64,000 nucleotides of DNA, from NCBI RefSeq assembly GCF_019112545.1, contig NW_025064895.1, positions 1,098,375 through 1,162,374 of the forward strand. Direction: 5' to 3'. The DNA is from Guyanagaster necrorhizus (lineage: Eukaryota; Basidiomycota; Agaricomycetes; Agaricales; Physalacriaceae). Position 1 is the stretch's first letter. Every line of letters starts with the position of its first letter. Positions 11,323 to 22,791 of the stretch are shown in pieces. A program made the position numbers and the translations under genes. The notes under the pieces are model-generated. The model ran no database searches. It had not been told where the DNA came from and saw only the letters and a program-made list of their open reading frames with translations.

Positions 11323-14300
11323 TCAGAGGCTAACGTCCATTCCGGAATGAGCGATGGCATCATCAGCCTCCTGGTCGTCCTCGTCCTCCGTATCCTTTAA
11401 ACTCTGTACCACCGCCGGGAGATAATGTTTCAACTTCCACATATTTCCAATCGTCAGGCTCGCGTGGTCGAACGCGTGAACCACGACGCCTTCCTGCTGC
11501 TTGGCACCTGAAGATGGTAACTTCGGATATCTCGCCGAGAAGTGAGTAAGAAGGATATTTTCAGCTCGCATCCTACATTGGTTGGTTAGGAGTAGAACGC
11601 GGTATGCCGACAGATTGCCTACCGTTTGCCAATACCGACGGCTTGACTGTGAGTACTATGCGCTTTCGCACTGGCGAGCTCTTCTTGGTCGTCTGCCATT
11701 GTGGCTTCATGGATAAGTAATGTGGCGCCTTGTCCTGCATAGACGAGAGCGTCCGCTGGGGTAGTGTCGGCGGAGAAGCTGAAAGTTCCGTCATAAGGGA
11801 CAGTCGATACATCAAAATCCGGTTTCTTACACTATGCTCCAACCATCCAGACTTTTGATGTCAAGACCATAGCACGTCGTTCGGTGACGAACATCTACGG
11901 TTCGGAAAGACTTCAAGTTCAACGCGGCACAAAGATCCTTCGCATGCCGCTGAGACCTAAATGGAAAACTGCATTAGGAGAGTCTTAGAGAAGATCATTA
12001 CTGTACTTCGTACTCATCGATGTCTGTCCAGGGTTCGCGTCCTCCCAATGTCCATCGGCCAGAATCGGGATACGTCGTTGTGCCTCTCCAATGCAAAGCT
12101 TCACTCATCACCCCGATCACCCCGTTACCTGAAGGATGGTCGAAGCCCAAATTTTGAACGTCCGATACCTCTCTTAGTGAGAGGTGTACGGATCGAATAG
12201 AAACGAGATAAAGCGGGGACGTCGGTGGAGGATCGAGCTGGACAAATATTTAACAGGAATCAAGCATAGCATGTACAGAAAAAAGCATACCGTCAATCGC
12301 TCTCTTAGTATCGCAGAGAGCCCCATGTGATGATCGCCGTGAATATGACTCGCAAAGATGCATTTGGTGTTTCGGAGTACCTCCCAAACATTATTGGATG
12401 CAGCCTGATCCATACCGAACAGCCGAACAAGTTGTCCCCAGGTCCCCTCTCCCGCGTCTAAGATAATATTACCGAAGCCAGGTATCGTAATCAGAGTCGA
12501 TGACACTACCAGAGGTCGAATCTGTCAGAGTTCAAATCGACGTCGCTGAAAGGAATAAGACAGACCATTTCTATACTTGCTGGGTACTGCGCTACCGGTA
12601 CCCAACGGATGAACACCGATGTCAGCTCCTTTGCATGTAGTTCTGTTTTCATCCGATTCGATGGCTTTGACGGCGGCTTGTGCTTCTGCATACTTATCTT
12701 TGGTGATTGGAGGAAGGGCGATAAGTGTGGGTGAAGCTACGGCGGGGTGGAAAAGGTCCAGGTCCTGAACAGTATCCTCCTGGATAAGCTCCGTCGGTGG
12801 CCGTAGATGAATCGTAGTGCTCGATGACATCAAATGGCAGCGTTCAGGCATATTGGGAATCGCTGAAAATGATAGTTTAGGACAATGAGAACTCTTAAGT
12901 AGTATTGATACGAACCTTTGATGTCTTTGGCCGGTTGCAGAGAAAATTTGGGAACAGCAAATATCTCGGGGTCAAGGCTTTGCAGGCGGAGCTGCTGAAA
13001 TGCAGCACTGGTGAAAGTTACGGGGTCGGGGCAATGCTCGCGCGAGGATATGACGTGCTGAAAAGATTACATTGTCAGCTAATATATAACTACAAAAAAT
13101 TAGACATTTCCGTACATGACAGTCAGGATCAAATGCATTCATGAAAGCAGTGTACCTCTCGTCTTCGAGAACACCTTTACCGCAGATGTGGAACACGGTA
13201 CGTATCTTGTAATCGGCCATGTCTTCAGTACTATGAGATCGAAACTTGGCGTAGAAGGGCGAATCGGTAAACGACGCTATCAGTGAAGGGATGTGTGAGA
13301 CAGACGGGATGTCGAGGATGATGACCACTTGAGGAACTTCGGAGGGTCCGACGATGTCCTCTGGTTTCACAGTCCGCTCCATCACAGTATCGCCCTCCTT
13401 CACGTTGAAAGTTATCGTTTGTCCCTTGGTCAGTCTACTCCGGAGCGGCCCAGAAGGAATTTTCAGCATCTCAGCCTTTTCCGCGTCGAACTTGCCACGA
13501 ACGCGCGGGCCGGCGATAATGTATGACAAGGTTGGTGTCAGCGAAGGATCGGAATCACGACGAGGATGTGGGGAAACAAACTTTGGCAGCTGCTTGTAAA
13601 AGCCCGGAGGAGCTCTTCGGCGGCGACGGTACTCGTCTTTCTGCGGCAGCGATGAGATTACCGCGATTGAGAGGGGAGTTGAGTCTCACATAGCCAGAAG
13701 TTTCTTCGGCGGCCTCCTGAGAAGGATGCTGCCTTTTCGCAGGCTTTTCTGGCTCAGGAAACATGGTTTGAACAAGCAGCCGTCTCCAGTCGTCAGCAGC
13801 CTCGCCCTCCAGATTCTCGGGGGATTGTGTCGCCTCTAAACCCTCGCTCTGGCGCTTTCGCTTCAATATCTTTGGCGTAACAGTCTCCATAACGAACCCC
13901 GTGTGCTGTGACATCGGTGCATCGGTGGTTGGGAAAACTGGAATGCTGTAGACAGTGATATTGTCGTCCTTGAAAGTCGGCGTAGGTTTTGCTGACATTT
14001 GGGTCATCAAAGGGACTTCAATAGGCTCAACCGTCATGGTGTCTCTGGGTAGAGCGATTAATATAGATCTCCGTAGAAATATACTGTTCAACGTACCTGT
14101 AAGTGTACAGACGCATGGCAGCCATTAGATGCAAAAGACCTGGTGGACCAAAAACATTTATCCTGTTAATCGTCGCATCCGCAAAGGTCATGAGGAGACC
14201 TAAAGAACGTTAGATGAGTCAAATTCAAACCTGAAAACTTACCGGGCAAGCCGCCTATGCGCTGCGAACTGACATCGGTAAAGAAAACACCTCTCGTCTT

Positions 14301-14444
14301 TCTCCAATTCCTTTTACTCTGCAAAAATGCACGCCCACTGTTTTCGCCAGCATTGAACAAATACTTAGCCCTGTCGAAGGTGATTATAATGGCAGGCTCC
14401 GTGTCTGAGGTTACGGTGGTAAGGACAGAAGTCGACCAGTTCAT
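11323..14444 (-). CDS. TRZ1: Long-form tRNase Z (ELAC2/TRZ1 family)
   Basis: This is the tRNA 3'-processing endonuclease, a zinc-dependent metallo-beta-lactamase-fold enzyme that removes 3' trailers in nucleus and mitochondria. The N-terminal half has FDRAKYLFNAGENSGRAF and GVFFTDVSSQRIGGLPG, as in long-form enzymes. A middle block includes YIIAGPRVRGKFD and VVIILDIPSVSHI. The catalytic half has LGTGSAVPSKYRN, ILDAGEGTWGQL, FASHIHGDHHMG (the HxHxDH zinc motif), FSADTTPADALVYAGQGATLLIHEATM, KAHSTHSQAVGI and NILLTHFSARYPKLP near the end. The ATG at 14442-14444 is the first usable start. In-frame codons upstream lack an ATG but look like a mitochondrial presequence. Stop at 11323-11325. Several short introns split the frame. 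Confidence 0.92.
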
Positions 14445-15992
14445 ATTGGCTGTGACTGGGTTGGTGGCCAAGGACGAAAATGGGCGGCGAAGGAGAGGGA
14501 GGACGAGCGGAAAGGAAAGTAGACGTGCCAGCTTTTTATCGTCGTGGCTGGCAATGACATTGACCTTCGAATTTCGGAGGAGGAGCACCCATACGACTAG
14601 ACTCCGGCCGCTTCCGGCTGTTGTAGAATTTCAATTTCCGACGGTCTGGATTCCTCCCGCACAATAATGCCGGGATTCGGCATGTTGTCGGCGACAGCTC
14701 CGTGTATGAATTCCGTTCACGTAGCCTTTCTTCACCAGCTGACGTCGAGGAAATGATTTTGGAAGCACTTGACCCTGCGCCGATCATTTGAGAAGACCAG
14801 TCATTCAATGCAAAAGATACATTTAGCTGCTACGGACGTGACAGGGAAGAGCTAGGGGGAGAAGAATGTATTGTCCCTAAGCGGAAGTCGAAATGCCAGG
14901 GAGATTGGGAAATGTATACCTTCATTTATTTTCACAGTATGTACATAGGAGGAAAGGTCAAAGGACCCACGCGAACGACAAGCGTCTTTGATGATGACTT
15001 GTTCGTTCAGCGGCTAGTGAGCATTTCTGTCCTGGGTCACATTCGAAGAGACGCCGTAGCCATCGGCACTACCAACAGCTCGCAGAGGGAAAGACCAGCT
15101 CGTAGTGAGAGGTTATGTAGTCGAGACGCGAGTCCGAATGCTCCAAATTGCTCCCCATGTCCCGATCTTTAGCGTGTTCTGCAAAGAAAGGCATTGCAGA
15201 ACGATGTAAAGAGGATTGCCATCCAAGTCAGCGCCATAGCAAATTGTGCCATAGCTAGGGCATTGAGCGTAAGCTACAAAAGCCCCATGTCCTCAAGCTA
15301 ATTCTTTATTCTAATCTTTACGCAGTGGTAATATGTCATGTCATAAATAAGATAATGCTAATGTTGTTGAATACGGATCAGTACGCGAAGAGCAGAAATG
15401 TTGACTTATATTAATATATTCCTCGCCAAAGTATAGATGTCATATAGCAGACCCTTCGAGCTGTCCTGCTGCGGAGGATCGCTGTGACGCGGGAAAATGC
15501 GAGATTTGGGAGATTGTGGAGAGAGGACAATGGATCCAAATATTCGTCCACAGCAACTGTCAGTTATTGTATGCCATTTGAAATCAAAGGTACGCAGCCC
15601 TCGTCAAGTCCTACTGGCAGTGTGCCAGTGTTGGATATTGATCGGCCTACGGGATTTGCCGGGGAAAGCGTCTGAATTTTTCATGCACCCATACACCTTA
15701 TCCTCGTCCGCACACGGCACCAGCCTTTCTTTAGTAAATATTACAGGCATTGTTTCAGACTACGGGATGAGAAGGGGATATAACTTACGTGGATATAAAA
15801 GATATCAAGGATAACAATGGATAACAAAATCAGAGCAGAACACATCTACATAATCCGAAAAATAATGATAAAGATCGAGAACCCGAAAAGCTGAGGTCAT
15901 CATCAATACATAGTGAATGAAGAGCCTGGAGAGACGGACATACATTTTTAAGAATCATAACCGGAGGCAGAAGAATCCATCACAGCTTTTAC
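14445..15992. other. Intergenic, no gene supported
   Basis: This 1.5-kb stretch is upstream of the tRNase Z gene and downstream of an LRR-like gene. A minus-strand open segment near 15140-15275 could be read as a Cys-rich piece (QCPSYGTICYGADLDGNPLY), but I find no start codon or further exons for it. AT-rich sequence dominates 15300-15430. Confidence 0.45.
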
Positions 15993-16922
15993 TCAGTCCT
16001 CGACCAAAAACCCATTAGCCAGAGAGAAAGACACGGTCGGGTGCAGCACCGTCAACGACGTCAACGAAAATGGACATGGGACGAAGTCGGCCATGTTCAT
16101 CCAATTTTCCTCGGCGGAATGGCAGTCGCGGATGGTAACCTTGAGGGTCCTTAACACTGGACAGGAAGCATGAACAGTTTCGCGGAGAAACCTCATGTCC
16201 TGCGGGCCGCTCAGAGAAGCTGCCTGGATTTGGAACTCTTGAACACTATTTGAAGCGCTGACGCAGGCCATCAGGGCGGTGCAGGCATCCGGTATGCTCC
16301 CATAAAACTCGAGTTTAAGAAGGCTCGGGAAGAGGCAGGTAGATGGAGGAGGAAGTTTCGCAGCAACAGCGCTTTCAGATATGATTCTCAGCACCGTGAG
16401 GTTGGGTAAGAAACCAAGGGAACGAATTACGGGTCCATCGAATCCCCTACTGGACACGGTCACTGAACTGATACTGTTCGGGGAGTACGACGGGCAGACA
16501 CCAAAACCGAATGAGTATGTGATGTCGGGTTGATTGGATAGCGTCCACGTATCGCCGGTGGTTTGTACGATGTGAACCTTGAGGTCCCTCGGCGTCTTTC
16601 GGGATAGACAGAGCAGAAGGAAGTCCCGTAACAAGGAGTTGAAGACACCCTCGAAGGCGATGACCTGGAGCTCAATGGGGAGGTAGTCGCCCAAGAGGCC
16701 TTCAAGGACAGGTATCAAGTCGGAGGTATGACTGACAAGACGCCCAAAAGCGAGGACGACACCGCAGGGTCGGGTGGGGAAGACGTCCTGCATATTCTCC
16801 TGGGTGAGGGCCCGCGTCGACGATGTCGGGGAAAATAGTTGGGCATCCCTGAGGGTCATGCCTGCGGTGATGAGGGGGTGACCCTGAGCGTCTTGCAAGG
16901 CATAACACTGGATAGCATCCAT
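15993..16922 (-). CDS. Single-exon hypothetical protein, LRR/F-box-associated type
   Basis: This is an uninterrupted frame of about 309 codons from the ATG at 16920-16922 to a stop at 15993. The protein has repeated leucine-spaced segments such as LGFLPNLTVLRII, CLFPSLLKLEFYG, CPVLRTLKVTIRD and SLTSLTVLHPTV. They resemble the degenerate leucine-rich repeats that follow F-boxes in large basidiomycete families. No F-box is visible at the N-terminus (MDAIQCYALQDAQGHP). There is no signal peptide or membrane segment. It may act as a protein-interaction scaffold, but that is inference. Lack of introns is unusual beside its neighbours. Confidence 0.65.
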   Translation of the reverse strand: MDAIQCYALQDAQGHPLITAGMTLRDAQLFSPTSSTRALTQENMQDVFPTRPCGVVLAFGRLVSHTSDLIPVLEGLLGDYLPIELQVIAFEGVFNSLLRDFLLLCLSRKTPRDLKVHIVQTTGDTWTLSNQPDITYSFGFGVCPSYSPNSISSVTVSSRGFDGPVIRSLGFLPNLTVLRIISESAVAAKLPPPSTCLFPSLLKLEFYGSIPDACTALMACVSASNSVQEFQIQAASLSGPQDMRFLRETVHASCPVLRTLKVTIRDCHSAEENWMNMADFVPCPFSLTSLTVLHPTVSFSLANGFLVED

Positions 16923-17812
16923 GGCGGGAGAGAGAGAGTAATTGAAAGAAGACACACCTTCAGCCGAGCTTATTTAACCAGTCCACTGGAGTCACAAGCA
17001 TGAAGACACGCATTGTTCGCTGTTCAAACAGGCGCTCTTTCTTGATTAAGGAACACGATCCACCGACCGCAACCGGGATCGGTGCAGAAATAATAGAACA
17101 CGAGCCGGCGAGGAGAGCCACTTAATAAAAGAAACAGCGTAATATAACACCGGGGCTTGTTTGAAGCAAGGCTGCATTTGAAAGGCTTGGATATTGTGCC
17201 ATAGGTGGTCGGTGAGGAATCGAAGGCTGATCCCGAAACCTCCAATAGCTCGAGGACACATCCCTAGCATAGTATAACGGTGACTGATAGGTCGTATAGC
17301 ACAGTCTGTCTTGTGTAGGCGGAAACAGTATGGAAACCAGGAAAGGCTCGGAGACCGCTGCCAGGCGGCTATCAGCGTACCCTGACCGTTTCGTAAAATT
17401 GAATCTAGATTCTTACCCGAAAGAGGCTCCAAAGAACAAAGACATGATATCCCTGAGTATAGTAAGCCCATATGGAAGAGATTGGTACCAACCCAAGGGG
17501 AAGGAAAGAGTTTGGTACCGAAAACGCTCAAATTTGGCGATGATGGAACCGAGGAGACAGGAAAATCTCGTTAATTCATCCCAGAGGCTAAAATATAGCT
17601 GAAAATCCGGTAATACTGGTGTCAATCTTCGACACGTTGAGGATGCGGTAAATGTAAACGTTGCCGCGGTAATATCCGAAAATGCGGACCGAGCTCCGAC
17701 AAACATCTATAATTACGTAACCATTTTGCCGGTGATTCAACATCAGTCCGTTGCGACGGACATCGGGTCCATCGTAACAGTCGGTTGCTCAGCCTGTCTT
17801 ACACGGCCATCC
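16923..17812. other. Intergenic between divergent genes
   Basis: The stretch lies between the divergent LRR-like gene and YTP1-like gene. Open frames of up to 161 codons occur on the minus strand (17046-17531) but show no conserved motif, signal or splice logic. I treat them as chance frames. Both promoters should lie here. Confidence 0.45.
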
Positions 17813-19831
17813 ATGGCGCGCAATTTTTTCCTGCTCTCTGTTATATTTTCTCTGGCTTCATGTCTTGTACACGCCCACAGCCATCATGATCAACTTACCG
17901 ACGAAGAGAAAAGTGCCCCAGTGGACGCCATCCTATGGATACATATCGTCTTACAGGCGCTCGTCTGGGGTCTCCTCTTCCCTGCTGGAATGGTCCTTGG
18001 AATAACACGGAGTCGATGGCATGTTCCACTCCAGGTATCTTTCCTCGCAGGAATGTGGAATTACTGACTGAGAGGACCACGTAGAGTACGGGATTTGCGC
18101 TGACGCTCGCCGGATACGTCCTGGGCCACAAACATAAAGGGAGAATGTTCCTGAAATCTGTCCATGGAACCTACGCAAATATTCTTTTTATACCAATATT
18201 CGCGCAGCTGGCCCTCGGTATTTATCTCAAACTGCATATACACGAGAAATCGATTCGTCCGTACATGGTTCGGCTGCATGGAGTGATTGGAAAGGCGTAT
18301 CCGATATTTGGGTGGGTGCAAATGGTATTTGGATGTGCTACTTTCCGAGGTTATTGTCGCGGAGGACATCTGGGACAATGCCTTGCGCATTACATCATGG
18401 GCGGTGGATTCATCGCCTATGGCATAATCATGGCCCTTCTATTACTTGTTGGCGAAGCTTGGGTCAGGCGTAGTGGACGCAGCCCAGAATGGTGGGATTC
18501 ATGGTAAGGATGTCAAATTTCTCTTGAATCACGCAGTGCTCAAGCTGTTGGTAGGGTTATCATGCTCTGGGTAAGCATCCGTACGCTTAATATCTATCGA
18601 CCTCATTCGACGGCGTTGTTGATAGGGTATTGGTATGTTATCCTACTGTGAAATTGTCGTCCTTGGTGATAAATATGATCAGTCAACACCTTTACCGAAC
18701 ATCATGGTGGTGACTGGTCCGCCAAAGATATGCAACACACGTATGTCTCGATACCTTCGCACGGTCCATCTTCGCTAATTTTTCTCATATCAGAATTCTG
18801 GGAGTTCTGTGTAAGGTCACATTTGCGTTGTCGTCTTTCATCTTTGACGCCCTTGTGGTTAGGGTGGTGTGGTGGCGCTCTTGGTATTTTCCTCGCTCGT
18901 AACAACCAGGTTTGCTTGATGCCATCATCTCATTTTTTTTTCATCTACTCACTTCCTTCTAGCGCAATGTAGTGCCAGGATTGATGTAGGTTATCACGCC
19001 ATCAACAACCTATTCGATCCTGATCATCTATGTCTAGTATAATCTTAACGGGCTGGGGAATGTCTGAGCATGCGCAGGCTCTTATGATCTCAACCAAAGT
19101 GCGGCGTCTGTAGGAGGATGTCCAACCCTGGTTTACTCACGATGTCCCAGGTGCACACGATGTTTGGCTACACCTTGATGCTTGCTGGCTTCACTCGTAT
19201 CATTGAAATATGTTTCTTCTCAAATCACACGAATTCTGAAGCTCCTGAGGAGGACGACAATAACAGCGAGCATACTATTGCGGCTCAGAGCCCTCGCTTC
19301 TCCACAGGCAGTGTCTCGCTGTCAGAAAGCAGTCAGACTTCCGCAGCGAAAGTGTTCCGGCATTTACCTCCCTTCGTGAGTTATCACCCATTTTTCCCCC
19401 CAGCTCATAAATTGACAGTCGTGTCCAGCTCCTTGTATCGGCTGGGTAAGTTTACATTCGTATAGCTGATAGAGATGCTTCCTGACAGTTACTAGACTTC
19501 TCTTCATGTCCGCTACTGACGAGGAAGTACAGTTTGTGCATGACAGCGAGATGGATCATGTAACTTATATCTTGATTATGTTCAGGTAAGAATCAATCTC
19601 TTGGGCCATTTTCGGTCGCTCACAGTAGCCCATAGTTTGTCCTTCCTCCTATACACGCTCATCGTGTGGATGATCCATCTGTACACCATCAGTGGGCGAA
19701 ATGCGCCTGACGCGAAAAACGATTCAAGCGACAGCATGGAAATGGCGTCAGGGATGAGAACGAAATGGTACTCACGCGTTCCGAGTGCTGAAGCATCCAA
19801 TCATATCATTGGTGATGAGGAGGATGACTGA
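17813..19831 (+). CDS. YTP1: YTP1-like multi-spanning membrane protein
   Basis: This is a polytopic membrane protein of the fungal YTP1 family (N-terminal DUF2427 region plus C-terminal YTP1 region). The molecular role is unknown. The ATG at 17813 starts a signal peptide ([21 protein letters not shown]) followed by a His-rich stretch. Helices follow: [68 protein letters not shown] and [19 protein letters not shown]. The diagnostic IMLWGIVNTFTEH motif is assembled across a 7-nt microexon at 18626-18632. [33 protein letters not shown] and [20 protein letters not shown] come next, and a cytosolic acidic tail ends at 19829-19831. At least ten introns are needed. Confidence 0.85.
18626..18632 (+). 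other. 7-nt microexon of the YTP1-like gene
   Basis: The seven bases GGTATTG are flanked by an acceptor (...GATAG) and a donor (GTATGTTATC...). Joining 18570, 18626-18632 and 18683 gives the family motif LWGIVNTF in frame. Skipping the microexon would lose Gly-Ile and shift the frame. Confidence 0.75.
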
Positions 19832-19977
19832 GCTGATAATATGTAGATTCTAATTGTATTTATTTGTCGTTTGAATTCGGGCCCGGCAGCCATGATGTAA
19901 TCTTGCCGCCTCCATGAAGCTGTGCCAAGTAATTGAACACCAACCTTCCTTCCCAACCACCATCATCACCCTCCCTC

Positions 19978-21039
19978 ATGTCTGGAAAAACAGCACTTAT
20001 TATCGGCGCGACTGGCCAGACGGGCCAACATGTACTCAAGGAGCTGTTGGGGTCTTCGCATTATACGAAAGTTGGCGAGTACGGACGGAGGCTTACTGAC
20101 CTCTCGACACTCTCTGCTGGCAAGGACAAGCTCGTTCAGAAGTCAATCGATTTTGAGAAGCTGGAAGAGTCTGGAATCAAGGACGGGAAATGGGATGTTG
20201 TCTTTATCACGTAAGAAGCTCTTCCGATGCTCACACCGTCTAACTAGACGAAGTATATAGGCTAGGAACCACTAGAAAGGCTGCTGGGAGCGCGGCTGCA
20301 TTCGAGAGGATCGACAGAGAGTTCGTTAGTTTTCGCTGGTCCTGTGATTTGAAGTTCATTCTGTCGTCTTACAGCTATGTCATCAACTCTGCCAAGGAAG
20401 CTCGAGTGCCCGACCACCCCCAAAGAGTTGTCTACCTCTCGGTTGGTTCCCATTTCTTCTCAGTTTTCGGAATGATAAATAAATGGAATTGTAGGCCGCC
20501 GCTGCGAACGCGAAATCCTCATTCCTGTATCCCAGGTAGCCTGTCGTTTGGGTTTATCGCATCAGAATAACGGGTCTCACTCGTTTCAGGTGTAAAGGTC
20601 AAACGGAAGAAGCTCTAGCCAGCATGGGATACTCCGACACAATTGTATTCCATCCCGGTCTGTTGACCGGGACTGCTCGACCTCAATCCAGAATTCAGGA
20701 AACCATCGCGGAGTGCGAATTTTTTTTTTGCTTTTCGCATCGTTTCCCTGGGCTCACAAATTATTCTACAGGGGTATTTTCAACACTTTCCGTTTACCGA
20801 GCTTTTTCCCAAACTTGGAGATCAAGGTAGGTACGCGGAAAATATATGTAAAATCATTGTTCACTTGGACGTGGCAGGTGGCGACCTTAGGCAAGAGTAT
20901 GGCGATAGCGGGATGGCTGGGTTCCGAAAGACTGCCATCTGTTGCCCAAGCTGCGGAGGAGGAGACGCCGGAGGGCAAGCGGTTTGTGTCTATCCCCAAC
21001 GCTGGGGCGGCCGCCCTTGCACAGACATCTTGGGAGTAG
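19978..21039 (+). CDS. FMP52: FMP52-like NAD(P)-binding protein
   Basis: This is a short-chain-reductase-fold protein like yeast Fmp52 and animal HTATIP2/CC3, probably at the mitochondrial outer membrane. The ATG at 19978 opens MSGKTALIIGATGQTGQHVL, with the Rossmann motif GATGQTG. Further exons encode YGRRLTDLS, WDVVFIT-LGTTRKAAGSAAAFERID, YVINSAKEARV, RVVYLS, LTEEALASMGYSDTIVFHPGLLTG and the tail GKRFVSIPNAGAAALAQTSWE, stopping at 21037-21039. The length, about 240 residues, fits the family. The order GATGQTG, LGTTR and HPGLLTG matches known members. Its enzymatic substrate is not known. It is tandem with the YTP1-like gene, 146 bp downstream on the same strand. Confidence 0.85.
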
Positions 21040-22791
21040 TTCCCTATATCGGACTCGGAATGCTGTTCTCTTTCCCCGTTTCGCTACAGTTAATTCTCGC
21101 TGTGCATTCTATTATTGGCACGATATCTTAAAATATAGCGTACTCTTGATCCATCACTTCTCCATTTTGTACGATTCTAACTATTTAAGTGCAGGCTCCC
21201 CATTGACTATCGGTCAAATCGCAGTAGGTCACCGCCTCTACGTCCTCGGCAAATGTTACTGAGCATGCTGGTCGGGTTACGCGGGAACTGCGGCGTAGGG
21301 TTGCATACTATCTTTAGCGGAGAGCAAGGCCTGAATGACCACGTGTGCAACTGTGTCGGCTGTATCAAGAGTAAGCGGCGAAGCTATCCGGGGGTCATGC
21401 TGGGGCTTGTTAAACTCGGGATACCTCATTCAACTTTGTCTCCCTGAAAGCGTGAAGTCCATGGATTGTGACTAAATCCCCATCACCTTCCATGTGTGCG
21501 TGTTTTTCAGGGCGATATGATATGCCTGCCTTATTCGTACATTGCTGGTTCATAAAGTGAAGGTAGCGCATGGTTACGGACCGCAGCAGGCTAGTCCATA
21601 GTATTATACGTCTTTCCTTCTTGTTCTTTATTGCTTTTCATTGACGAGCCGCCAGTCTCGGCACCAGACGGGATTCCAGTCAGCCGTCGGACATTTTCTT
21701 CTCCATTAAATAATTTATACTTCCCCCAGAAATTTGAAATAAATGCAGCTGTTCATTCAAGCTCGTAAATTGAATTATGCTCCTCAAAGTCGACTTTTTT
21801 TGAAAATTATGTTTTTTTTTCCGATAACTGAAAGAATTTATCAAAATTTTGATTGTTACACGTGATCGTTCACTTACCTTGTTCATCAACAGACGCGGCC
21901 TAGTCCTTGATAACCAAGTACTAGCTAGTAGTATTACATTGTTGGTCGTCCACTTGATCGACAGCCAATCTCCATAAAATTGCAATCCGATAACCTGGTA
22001 ATTTATCCCTTTCTGTGATGAACGACCGACCAGTAGCCGGGATCGCCGAGTCGGACTCTATTTAAAAAAATTAATCTCTCTCTCCCCCTTGCCATTCGTG
22101 CGATTCTTGTGCACTGCTGGTGGGAGAGCCTGCTGGAACGTGCTTTAGTCTGTGTCGGTCACGGCATTCTAATCCGTCGCTTATTAGTTACTCCTGGTAT
22201 GCTCCCACGATCTTGGGGGTACAGGCATCGGCTAGAGTGATGAGTACTAGTAGCCGGTTTTCCAAGTGCGTTCTGGAGAACGTGTCTAGGTTCGCGGATG
22301 CCTGCTATCTATCTATCTATCTATCTATCTTACGGAACTGAGCGTTCACATTGGTGACTGGTCGAACTTTTTTTTGCCAGGAGACCGGTAGGGTTCATAC
22401 CGGGTTTCCGAGTAGTGATTCTACAGCTTGTGAGGTTATTTTTAGTATCAATACTTGGACGTGGTTTTTATAGCTCTTAGGTCCTTTCGCTTTCGCAAAG
22501 AAAGCAGTGAGGCCGTCTTGTACAGGTCAACGACTCCATTTACTCCCATCTCTTTTTTTTTCATACATAATAATCACACCATTTGCTTCTGACATCAATC
22601 CCTGTCTCGTGTTGTGCTTGTGCGACTGTATCGCCGCAGGTAAACTCACTTGGGCAACCTCTCAGCATGCCATTCCCCAAGTATCCAATATCATGCATAT
22701 TAGTGAATCCTTACATGTACACCTGTGCATACAGCTATGTCCCGAGAGTAAATAGTACATATGGTAGAGGGTCATAAATACGTGCATATAA
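21040..22791. other. Convergent intergenic region
   Basis: This is the 3' region of two convergent genes. AT-rich stretches with homopolymers lie at 21690-21860. I see no protein-coding gene with supporting motifs and no tRNA. Confidence 0.45.
22305..22330 (+). repeat. CTAT tetranucleotide microsatellite
   Basis: About six and a half perfect CTAT units occur in a non-coding stretch. Such arrays are often length-variable between strains. Confidence 0.95.

Noticed and set aside
15140..15275. Possible small Cys-containing peptide on the minus strand
   Set aside because: No ATG, no partner exon, and both frames of the segment are open by chance.
16923..16955. N-terminal extension of the LRR-like protein (11 codons)
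   Set aside because: It would start with GTG. The first ATG is at 16920-16922.
17046..17531. 161-codon open frame on the minus strand
   Set aside because: No recognisable motif, composition unlike the neighbours, several Cys/Trp-rich chance segments, and no supporting splice sites.
22305..22330. CTAT array considered as a CRISPR-like or satellite array
   Set aside because: It is a simple tetranucleotide microsatellite with no spacers.
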